Of a DNA stretch of 12,677 bases, positions 7,901 through 12,677 are shown piece by piece; position 1 is the stretch's first letter; every line of letters starts with the position of its first letter. The notes under the pieces are model-generated. The model had not been told where the DNA came from. It saw nothing but the letters and a program-made list of their open reading frames with translations, and ran no database searches. A program made the translations under genes and the position numbers. The DNA comes from Candidatus Treponema faecavium (GTDB lineage Bacteria; Spirochaetota; Spirochaetia; Treponematales; Treponemataceae): assembly GCA_019113455.1 (NCBI GenBank), contig DXHG01000096.1:1-12677 (forward strand). The letters run 5' to 3'.

Positions 7901-9520
7901 GCCGGCAGCAAGAATACCGCTGTCCAAAAAGAAATTCTCCATACTCACGGATATCTGCATGTACGGACGGTCAGCAGTAAGCCAGACACTGCCGTCGGCG
8001 AGCACGTATCCGGGCTCCCCGTAGCCGATGTGCGAATAATCCGAAAATTCAAACGAAAAATCAACCGTCTCCCCACTCGGAATCACCGAGAGCTGCACCG
8101 CCGTAAACAGGCGCTCATTCATCGCAAACTCAGGAATAAAGCAGAAAAACCCGCGGTCAAGCGGGTCTATATATATCTCACCGCTGAGCCTGCCGCCCGA
8201 CGGCAGCACATATTCGGCAACATTTGCGTAGCCTGAAAGCTGCAGGCTGTCAAACACCACGTCAAGCGATGCGGACACATCGACCGTATCCGCTTGTATG
8301 CTGAGCTCCTGCACCGAAAGCTCTTCGGCGGAACCGGAAAGCACATAAGAAACCGTCCCCCCTCCCGGATAGAGATTTTCAGATACCCAGATGCTGCCGT
8401 CAGCTTCATAGGCAAGCGCCCTGTCTTTTGCCGCAAACGAAATGCCGTATCTGCCTGAAATAAGGCTTCCCTGTATGCTTTGCAGCAGCGGATAGCGTTT
8501 ATGCATTGTAACCAGATCAAAAACATCAAAACGCTCAGCGTTCACCGTAACTGAGACAGCCTGTTCTGCTGTATCGTATTCGGCAAACAGATAAAACGGC
8601 AGTATTTTCTGTATCGTCGACACGCGCACATGATCCTGCTCATAGTCCAGATGCAGGTCAAGGTCCGACACAGAACACGCAGGAAACGCCAGCCTGCTGA
8701 TACTCAGCGTCGCCGTGCTGCCGTCCAGCCCGGGAAACACCAGCCCCTCAAGAGAAAACGCACCCTCAAACGCCCCGATATCGTCCATCAGCACTGCGGA
8801 AAACGATGACGCGATATCGGGCTGCAGCGTGCCGCTGAACCTGCCTGCTGCGTTCGCCGCCAGGGAATTGCCGGCGCCTGCTTCTGCGCCGACGCTGCGC
8901 AGGAAAATCCGCACGTCCACAAGGCGGTCCGTATAATGAACCGATATGTTCCGCACTTCAACATCGAACGGCAGACGCACAAAAGGCACCGTATCAGTCG
9001 TTTCAGCACTTTCAGCCGCATCTGCAACCGCCTCGGCATTGTCAGACATATGCGCTGCATCGTTTGACACGCGCGCAGCATCGTCAGACGCATCGTCTGA
9101 CATGCGTGCCGCAAACGACAGCAGGCGCTCAAGCACGCGCCGGTCTGAACCGGCGTGATACTCAAGCTCCACGCCCGAAATAACCAGTCTGGTAAATAGT
9201 TCGCTCTTATCTGCCGAAAACAGCTTAAACAGATTAAAAAACAGCGCCGCGTCCTGCACCGTAAGCAGCACATCGCCGCTTTGCGCGTCATAGAGAGAAA
9301 TATCGTATATGTGCAGAAAAGACAGCACGGACGGAGACAGCCGCTCATACGCGATGCCGAGCCCCGTTTCCTGTTCAAGCCGCTGCAAAAGCGCATCGCG
9401 GATATGCACCATCGAAGCGTGCAGCCTGTCTGCCGCAGGTCGGATACATATCAGCGCTATAAAAATCAGCATGAGAAAAATAATACTGCCGATACTGTCT
9501 CTCAGTATTCGTGATTTCAT
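4952..9520 (-). CDS. tamB: TamB/DUF490-family translocation and assembly protein
   Basis: TamB-family proteins are AsmA-like bridges anchored in the inner membrane that span the periplasm as a long beta-sheet groove. They are implicated in phospholipid transport and outer-membrane protein assembly. The product is 1522 residues. It has an uncleaved-looking N-terminal membrane segment (about 12-26, SIIFLMLIFIALICI), an AsmA-like start (ISLYDAQSG), and a long mid-region of short alternating hydrophobic strands. The C-terminal DUF490 domain runs from about 1170 to the end, with GGEVIYVNRNFYLREGRIVF near 1282-1301 and ITVRAET soon after. Oddities are an Ala/Asp-rich 7-residue repeat at 138-172 and a run of eight alanines encoded at 7844-7867. 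ATG at 9520 is preceded in frame by TAA two codons upstream, so no longer ATG form exists. Its ribosome-binding site is weak. It is first in the operon, 27 bases before bamA. Confidence 0.93.
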   Translation of the reverse strand: MKSRILRDSIGSIIFLMLIFIALICIRPAADRLHASMVHIRDALLQRLEQETGLGIAYERLSPSVLSFLHIYDISLYDAQSGDVLLTVQDAALFFNLFKLFSADKSELFTRLVISGVELEYHAGSDRRVLERLLSFAARMSDDASDDAARVSNDAAHMSDNAEAVADAAESAETTDTVPFVRLPFDVEVRNISVHYTDRLVDVRIFLRSVGAEAGAGNSLAANAAGRFSGTLQPDIASSFSAVLMDDIGAFEGAFSLEGLVFPGLDGSTATLSISRLAFPACSVSDLDLHLDYEQDHVRVSTIQKILPFYLFAEYDTAEQAVSVTVNAERFDVFDLVTMHKRYPLLQSIQGSLISGRYGISFAAKDRALAYEADGSIWVSENLYPGGGTVSYVLSGSAEELSVQELSIQADTVDVSASLDVVFDSLQLSGYANVAEYVLPSGGRLSGEIYIDPLDRGFFCFIPEFAMNERLFTAVQLSVIPSGETVDFSFEFSDYSHIGYGEPGYVLADGSVWLTADRPYMQISVSMENFFLDSGILAAGVFADEEKQPALAAAAAAAAPYIMTNDIFIATDFSSVTYNIPSIVVANTEKDSEFVLVAADGNETMLHISQFDMRYAGQTVQLTAEADISPDYRDVFFSADCMVNTIPYVLTGNVIDGTMATVSGSYGFEAGADLSGGMEQLTAYLRMYNLPVSVGGYVVSVSADVSAARMPDDFFVELRSLELAESSGLVSFAPYVFMSGTANRYGFSFSRLSYSDAVSELEGAGSISWAFSDAVFESLSVNLSLQSTLSRESYVLTANVSNPLENEFSQAAALDDWYFSSELQISEFPMGRLLSGQSETDTLSGRITAMGTLAMPYVSVQVDRGTIGTRTNPVSFSFSGALEDGFINVYQGELSAGSHVLDSWSAHFSLADFSGMFSAHYAMDGLYTLDVPFSIQVESDGVSEDSAHSLIPDVFAATFATGAITGTLTGDIAPVTLTLLRTPGRIDLVSDSNTGISGYALDTGDVSLTLGSVLPVRFVMTGSVRQSALDLHFADMFADMSYFTNLLSYPFITVHGGIVSGTLDITGYVSDPEFAGELTLQQADLSCPDYVPSHITSPLALAVIEENILRIDNELFDIGGTGSAVLDLQLVFDRWLFDHVALAIHTPPESNIPVDVQVPGVRVLGEGGGDIYINASLSEVNISGSLYAQDTTVSLFTSDFQNDFFQGDFIKAFSGSDADETPDTRSRRRIPVHTALELQTLNKVEIRFDPLLRGLVAPYTTLMFESDTGSGSAELFGDVVLRGGEVIYVNRNFYLREGRIVFDETSSLTDPRITVRAETRERDEDGRQVRITLSAENQLLSEFSPTYTASPPKSEQEIMEILGQILSADIESGVDAVFAGLDYGVQVLGIRKLEEILRDLLNLDIFSMRTMILQNVSKQLMDNSDSARNELSIGNFLDNTTVYIGKYFGSSIYLDALLHLSYDEVKQRQGGSSGGIVFQPDFGFEMSAPFATIRFGIAPEIDSSDINLVEATSISLSWKLAL
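9005..9109 (-). repeat. 21-base in-frame tandem repeat inside tamB
   Basis: TamB residues 138-172 consist of imperfect 7-residue units such as SDDAARV, SNDAAHM and SDNAEAV, preceded by ARMSDDA and followed by a decayed ADAAESA. The DNA repeats with a period of 21 bases, so gain or loss of a unit would keep the reading frame. The segment is acidic and Ala-rich. It lies between the N-terminal domain and a stretch beginning VPFVRLPFDVEV, which suggests a flexible linker of variable length. Confidence 0.75.
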
Positions 9521-9550
9521 GCTCAGTTACATTCTATTAACATCATCTAA

Positions 9551-9576
9551 ACTATATATCCAATAGATATATTATC
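9551..9576 (-). promoter_or_regulatory. AT-rich promoter-like segment with 7-base dyad upstream of tamB
   Basis: On the plus strand ATATATC (9554-9560) and GATATAT (9566-9572) form a perfect inverted repeat around the 5-base loop CAATA. The dyad is 33-52 bases upstream of the tamB start. On the minus strand GATAAT (9576-9571) and TATAGT (9556-9551) resemble -10 elements, but I find no convincing -35 at 16-18 bases from either. The segment is clearly AT-rich against GC-rich surroundings, as expected of a promoter. The exact promoter is not resolved. Confidence 0.35.
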
Positions 9577-9660
9577 ATCGGTAAAAACAGATAAAGTATG
9601 CAGATACACACAGCGCGGCAATCCCTGCACCCAACGTATTCCGCCGGCGTCTTTAACCGT

Positions 9661-9770
9661 CGCAAGCTGACCCGCACGCTGCGTCAAGTTAACCGCAGCC
9701 GCAAGTCACGTTAACTGCGGACGTACGTCAACTTAACACGAGCCGCAAGTCAAGCTGACGTATAAAAAAA
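9661..9770. repeat. Array of five phased 22-base units
   Basis: Five 11-base cores begin at 9661, 9683, 9705, 9727 and 9749, exactly 22 bases apart. They read CGCAAGCTGAC, GTCAAGTTAAC, GTCACGTTAAC, GTCAACTTAAC and GTCAAGCTGAC. Five columns are identical in all copies and the consensus is close to GTCAAGTTAAC, itself an imperfect dyad (GTCAA-S-TTRAC). Spacers are 11 bases; spacers 2 and 4 (after the cores at 9683 and 9727) share GAGCCGCAA or CAGCCGCAA, giving an overlaid 44-base period, while the last spacer becomes TATAAAAAAA. A period of 22 is not a multiple of three, which argues against coding. It is about two turns of B-DNA, so all cores would face one side of the helix. No known element is recognised. 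Confidence 0.75.
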
Positions 9771-9796
9771 TGCCGCCCGCCGCATATGAATCGGAT

Positions 9797-9825
9797 TGCA
9801 GCCTGCAGCACTGCCTCAGGCTGTA
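9797..9825. other. Stem-loop between the repeat array and tmk
   Basis: CAGCCTG (9799-9805) pairs perfectly with CAGGCTG (9817-9823). The stem extends by one G-T and one T-A pair to 9 base pairs, enclosing an 11-base loop. No T-run follows directly on either strand, so it is not a standard intrinsic terminator. It could be an operator or a structured leader element. Its position upstream of the probable tmk promoter makes a DNA-level role more likely than an RNA one. Confidence 0.4.
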
Positions 9826-9846
9826 CTATAACAGAGCAGCCCTTTA

Positions 9847-9881
9847 TGATACAATACGCGGCTGTATACACGGTATATACA
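9847..9881 (+). promoter_or_regulatory. Candidate tmk promoter (extended -10) with downstream dyad
   Basis: TGATACAAT at 9847-9855 matches an extended -10 element (TGn plus TACAAT, five of six to the sigma-70 consensus), 66 bases upstream of the tmk ATG. No good -35 lies 17-18 bases upstream, which extended -10 promoters tolerate. TGTATA (9863-9868) and TATACA (9876-9881) form an inverted repeat with a 7-base centre, starting about where transcription would begin. That is a usual place for a repressor site. The inference rests on sequence only. Confidence 0.4.
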
Positions 9882-9911
9882 CTGGCATTATCAAAACAAA
9901 TGCACCGGCAC

Positions 9912-9916
9912 AGAGG
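9912..9916 (+). promoter_or_regulatory. Ribosome-binding site of tmk
   Basis: AGAGG lies five bases before ATG at 9922 and supports that start codon. Confidence 0.6.
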
Positions 9917-9921
9917 TTTCC

Positions 9922-10557
9922 ATGATTCTTTCACGTTTTATTGTATTTGAAGGCATAGACGGCTCAGGCACATCGACACAGGTGCGCCTGCTCGCCCAGC
10001 GCATCGCGCGCAGCGCGCCGTCATGCGCGCTCTCCGTTACAGCAGAACCCACATCAGCAGAGACGGGGCGGTTTTTGCGTCAGATACTCAAAGGTACGCA
10101 CAAAGTGCATCCCGGTACCGCCGCACATCTGTTCGCCGCCGACCGGCATGAACATCTCTACGGCACAGACGGCATCATCACGCATATTGAGCGCGGCGGA
10201 ATCGTCATCAGCGACCGCTATCTTTTTTCGAGCCTTGCGTATCAGAGCATAGAATGCGGAGAAGAGCTGCCGTACCGGCTCAACAGTTCGTTTCCGCTGC
10301 CGCAGCTGCTCTTTTTTTTCGACATAGACCCGCAGACAGCGATGAGCCGCATAGCTCGGCGCAGCAGCACCGAAATATACGAGACGCTGCCCTTCCTTGA
10401 AAAAACAGCCGCCGCATACCGGCGCGTCATCGCGGGCTTTGAACAGGACGGCGCGCACGGTATGCGGATTGTGCGCATACCGGCGGCAGAACCTATCGCC
10501 GAAATCGCGTCAAAAATATGGAATACGGTGCAGGAACTGCCGATACTAAAAGCGTGA
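9922..10557 (+). CDS. tmk: Thymidylate (dTMP) kinase
   Basis: Tmk phosphorylates dTMP to dTDP using ATP, an essential cytoplasmic step in dTTP synthesis. The 211-residue product has the usual family length. Landmarks are the N-terminal strand and P-loop FEGIDGSGTSTQ (9-20), the dTMP-side motif AEPTSAETGRFLR (41-53), LFAADRHEH (70-78), the signature ISDRYLFSSLAYQ (96-108), and a lid region with RIARRSSTEIYETLPFLEK (143-161). The P-loop lysine normally present in GxxGxGKS/T is Thr17 here, an apparent departure at a key phosphate-binding residue. The rest of the fold looks intact, so I read it as a working enzyme of a variant subgroup, not a pseudogene. It is the first gene of the rightward operon and overlaps the next start by four bases. 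Confidence 0.93.
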   Translation: MILSRFIVFEGIDGSGTSTQVRLLAQRIARSAPSCALSVTAEPTSAETGRFLRQILKGTHKVHPGTAAHLFAADRHEHLYGTDGIITHIERGGIVISDRYLFSSLAYQSIECGEELPYRLNSSFPLPQLLFFFDIDPQTAMSRIARRSSTEIYETLPFLEKTAAAYRRVIAGFEQDGAHGMRIVRIPAAEPIAEIASKIWNTVQELPILKA

Positions 10558-11168
10558 AACCATTTGTACGCTGCATAACAGCGGCGCTGCTGCTCATTAT
10601 TGCGGCAGCGCCTGCGTTCTCATACTTTGTCTCGTTTAAGGAGCAGTATTACCGGCTCTTTCATATCCATTATCAGCAGTATCCTGACGATGTAATGGAA
10701 AACATCTACTATCTTGAACGGGCTGTCGCCGCGGATTTCTGCAATCCGCAGTACGCGTTTGCAAAGATACGCGACGAAAAAGACTGGGAAAAATACCGCT
10801 ACCTTTTTATGATGCACCTGAATCTTAAGCTCATTGAACAGCACCTGCGCCTCGGACGCTACTATGACAAGCAGGCTGCGTATTTTTACGATGCGCCGTG
10901 GAAAGAAGAATACCTGCGAGATCTTGAAAAGGCGGAAAGCTGCTATCAGGCGGGGCTGTATTACTGGGAAGAAGCCAGGCTGTGGGCGGAAAAAGCAAAT
11001 ACGGCTGAGTTCAGGTTTTTGTTTCTTACCGATGTGCAGACATGGGAAGACGAACGCGAACGCATCGCGACCGGCGCGCTTGATTACGAACATATCCTGA
11101 CGCGGGAGCTTTCGCGCGTACAGCAGGTACAAGCTGATTTTCTTGCAATGGATGAAAATACATACTAA
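10554..11168 (+). CDS. Conserved-looking exported protein of unknown function
   Basis: I do not recognise this protein. I prefer the GTG at 10554, which overlaps the tmk stop in GTGA, a classic coupled arrangement. It yields a 204-residue product beginning VKPFVR, followed by the hydrophobic stretch ITAALLLIIAAAPAFS, a good signal peptide or anchor. An in-frame ATG at 10518 would add 12 residues but overlap tmk by 40 bases and has no ribosome-binding site. The mature part is mostly helical by eye, very rich in Tyr, Trp, Glu and Lys, and has no cysteine-based lipobox after the hydrophobic core. The segment from about residue 80 to 160 (DLEKAESCYQAGLYYWEEAR and around) resembles tetratricopeptide-type helix pairs, which I infer only weakly. 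It lies 8 bases before aroB. A periplasmic role is likely; the function is unknown. Confidence 0.8.
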   Translation: MKPFVRCITAALLLIIAAAPAFSYFVSFKEQYYRLFHIHYQQYPDDVMENIYYLERAVAADFCNPQYAFAKIRDEKDWEKYRYLFMMHLNLKLIEQHLRLGRYYDKQAAYFYDAPWKEEYLRDLEKAESCYQAGLYYWEEARLWAEKANTAEFRFLFLTDVQTWEDERERIATGALDYEHILTRELSRVQQVQADFLAMDENTY

Positions 11169-11176
11169 AATAAGAC

Positions 11177-12340
11177 ATGCAGTACAACTCTTATACACTG
11201 CGCTATAACGCGCCTCCGGCAGAACAGGCCGACATCGTGTTCAGCCGGGGAAATCCTGATTTATCGGCGCTGTTTCCCGCAGACGCCGTTCCTGCAGGCG
11301 GACAGCTATTTGTTGCCGATACGGCAGTCTCACGGCTGCCGTGCTGCGCGCCGTTTTTCGCCCAGTTTACCGGCGCGGCAGCCGGCGTTCCGAGCATCGG
11401 GCGCAGGGCAGACGCAAGCGCGCTCCTCATCATTGAAGCAGGTGAAGCATACAAAACGATAGAAACTGTCCTTGCGATACTTGACGCGGCGCTCGCGCAC
11501 GGCTTAACGCGCAGCGGCGTGTTTATCGGTATCGGCGGCGGCGTCATTACCGATATGACCGCGTTCGCCGCTTCTATTTTCAAGCGGGGAGCGGCAGTGC
11601 ACCTTGTTCCTACAACGCTTTTGGCAATGGTAGACGCCGCCATCGGCGGAAAGACGGGCTGCGATTTCGGCATATACAAGAACATGACCGGCACATTTTT
11701 TCCGGCGCGGCGCATCGACATCATGAGCGGCTTTATTTCCACACTTCCTGAATCGGAATACCGTTCAGGCCTCGCCGAGGCGGTAAAAACGGCGCTGCTT
11801 TTTGACCCCGAGCTGTACCGTCTGCTTGATACAGAACAGGACGCCGTAACCCGCAGGGAGCAGGCTGTGCTTGAAACGATGATTGAACGCTCCGCCCGCG
11901 CGAAAGCCGCCGTTGTCGCCGAAGACCTCAGCGAAAAAGGCCGCCGCATACAGCTTAACCTTGGGCACACGTTTGGACACGCACTTGAAAGCGTACTCGG
12001 GCTGGGAGCAATACCGCACGGGGACGCCGTGGCGTGGGGTATCGCCCGTGCTGCGCAGCTTGCCTGCAATCTTGGCATCTGCACGCCGCAATACGCGCAG
12101 ACCGTAACCGATATGCTTGCGCGGTACGGCTGGTGCACCGGCGCGGTGCACACAAAACTTGCCGGCTCGCCGCCGGAACAGACTGCCGATGCGATTATCA
12201 GCGCGATGAAGAAAGACAAGAAAAACAGTTCTTCCCGTATCCGTGTTGTGCTGCAAAAAGAGCTGCACGACACGCTTACCATGGAAGTCTCCGATCAGGA
12301 TATACGGCGCGTACTGCTGCCGGAATCACGGGAATACTGA
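11177..12340 (+). CDS. aroB: 3-dehydroquinate synthase
   Basis: AroB converts DAHP to 3-dehydroquinate, the second step of the shikimate pathway to aromatic amino acids, using NAD and a divalent metal (usually Zn). The 387-residue product shows the family motifs in order: GEAYKT (89-94), the nucleotide-binding GIGGGVITD (118-126), PTTLLAMVDAAIGGKTG (145-161), GLAEAVK (198-204), LNLGHTFGHALE (260-271), IPHGDAVAWG (279-288) and MKKDKK (344-349). The metal ligands would be Glu201, His264 and His281, with the same spacing (63 and 17 residues) as Glu184, His247 and His264 of E. coli AroB. ATG at 11177 lies 8 bases after the upstream stop and lacks a strong ribosome-binding site. The N-terminus is slightly longer than in E. 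coli. Its presence means this organism probably retains chorismate synthesis, unlike T. pallidum. Confidence 0.96.
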   Translation: MQYNSYTLRYNAPPAEQADIVFSRGNPDLSALFPADAVPAGGQLFVADTAVSRLPCCAPFFAQFTGAAAGVPSIGRRADASALLIIEAGEAYKTIETVLAILDAALAHGLTRSGVFIGIGGGVITDMTAFAASIFKRGAAVHLVPTTLLAMVDAAIGGKTGCDFGIYKNMTGTFFPARRIDIMSGFISTLPESEYRSGLAEAVKTALLFDPELYRLLDTEQDAVTRREQAVLETMIERSARAKAAVVAEDLSEKGRRIQLNLGHTFGHALESVLGLGAIPHGDAVAWGIARAAQLACNLGICTPQYAQTVTDMLARYGWCTGAVHTKLAGSPPEQTADAIISAMKKDKKNSSSRIRVVLQKELHDTLTMEVSDQDIRRVLLPESREY

Positions 12341-12342
12341 GC

Positions 12343-12677
12343 ATGACTTTTCCGCTCTACTTTGACTGGGCGGCAACCGCAATCCCTGACGAACCGGTTA
12401 TCGCGGAAGCGTCGCAGGTTGCCCTCACCTATTACGGAAACCCGTCAAGCCGGCACAAAGCAGGCGCGCAGGCGCGGGAGAAACTTGAGCAGGCGCGCAG
12501 CCGCTGCGCGCAGGCGCTGCATGTCGCACCCGAAACGATTGTTTTTACGTCAGGCGGCACAGAAGCAAATCAGCTTATTCTGCTCTCGCTGCTGCAAAGG
12601 CCCAAAGCAGGCAATATCCTTGTGAGCAGCATTGAGCACCCCGCCGTGCGCGAACAGGCGCGCGCGCTTGCCGCCTG
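12343..12677 (+). CDS. Cysteine desulfurase, NifS/IscS family (N-terminal part)
   Basis: This family of pyridoxal-phosphate enzymes removes sulfur from cysteine for Fe-S clusters, tRNA thiolation and cofactors. Only the first 111 residues lie in the window. They show YFDWAATA (6-13), YGNPSSRHKAG (31-41), the PLP-phosphate-contacting FTSGGTEAN (68-76) and SSIEHPAV (95-102), whose His99 would stack on the cofactor ring. The cofactor-binding lysine and catalytic cysteine loop lie beyond the edge, so NifS, IscS and SufS-like classes cannot be separated firmly. The NPSSRHKAG signature favours the NifS/IscS group. ATG at 12343 starts 2 bases after the aroB stop, so the two are probably co-transcribed. 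Confidence 0.93.
   Translation, partial: MTFPLYFDWAATAIPDEPVIAEASQVALTYYGNPSSRHKAGAQAREKLEQARSRCAQALHVAPETIVFTSGGTEANQLILLSLLQRPKAGNILVSSIEHPAVREQARALAA

Larger units (their letters stand above)
9521..9921. other. Divergent intergenic region between tamB and tmk
   Basis: This 400-base stretch holds no gene I can support. From the tamB side it contains an AT-rich segment (about 9530-9600), GC-richer sequence without a recognised feature (9601-9660), a 22-base phased repeat array (9661-9770), a GC-rich stretch, a stem-loop (9797-9825) and a promoter-like region for tmk (9847-9881). Both flanking operons start here, so their promoters must lie within it or in upstream genes. Confidence 0.85.

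Noticed and set aside
9661..9770. CRISPR array
   Set aside because: Repeat cores are only 11 bases with 11-base spacers, the cores are imperfect, spacers are partly shared, and no cas gene is nearby.
9763..9825. Intrinsic terminator on the minus strand (T-run at 9763-9770 with the 9797-9825 stem)
   Set aside because: The stem is 26 bases or more from the T-run and no hairpin directly abuts it; no minus-strand gene lies upstream to be terminated.
9728..9934. A 68-codon minus-strand frame in the tamB-tmk gap
   Set aside because: It overlaps the tmk start, runs through the repeat array, has no ribosome-binding site that I can see, and its product is unremarkable.
11203..12282. A 359-codon open frame on the minus strand opposite aroB
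   Set aside because: It is the antisense shadow of a clearly identified aroB and encodes Ser/Ala/Pro-rich sequence without domain motifs, as expected from a GC-rich gene read backwards.

Overview
The window looks like chromosomal DNA of a treponeme (phylum Spirochaetes). The best evidence is the left-hand gene order on the minus strand, tamB - bamA - skp/ompH - mutS. From memory this matches Treponema pallidum TP0325-TP0328; I could not run a search. The predicted proteins are also spirochaete-like: a 1522-residue TamB, an 815-residue BamA with five POTRA domains, and a Tmk with a SSTEIYE lid segment. An aroB gene argues against T. pallidum itself, which lacks shikimate-pathway aromatic synthesis, and fits a free-living or gut/oral treponeme. 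Base composition by eye is slightly above half G+C. I see no tRNA, rRNA, insertion sequence, CRISPR or prophage gene.

Left half (1-9520, minus strand): a tightly packed outer-membrane biogenesis operon. It reads tamB (inner-membrane-anchored lipid/OMP transport bridge), bamA (beta-barrel assembly pore) and skp/ompH (periplasmic chaperone), and ends with mutS (mismatch repair), whose C-terminus is cut by the window edge just after its Walker A motif. Gaps between these genes are 27, 24 and 11 bases.

Right half (9922-12677, plus strand): a divergent operon of tmk (dTMP kinase), an unrecognised secreted or anchored protein whose GTG start overlaps the tmk stop, aroB (3-dehydroquinate synthase), and a NifS/IscS-type cysteine desulfurase cut by the window edge. 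Gaps are -4, 8 and 2 bases, so co-transcription is likely although the functions are unrelated.

Centre (9521-9921): the only real intergenic gap, about 400 bases between the divergent operons. It holds the least expected structure in the window. There is an AT-rich segment with a 7-base dyad next to tamB. Beyond it lies a phased array of five 22-base units (9661-9770), each starting with an 11-base core close to GTCAAGTTAAC. Next come a 9-base-pair stem-loop and an extended -10 promoter-like element for tmk, followed by a TGTATA/TATACA dyad where transcription would begin. No gene explains the array. An operator or protein-binding array is the leading inference; an old minisatellite or an iteron-like element are alternatives.

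Other points of interest are a Tmk P-loop with Thr in place of the usual Lys, a 7-residue tandem repeat inside TamB, a BamA that does not end in an aromatic residue, and a small protein of unknown function between tmk and aroB.
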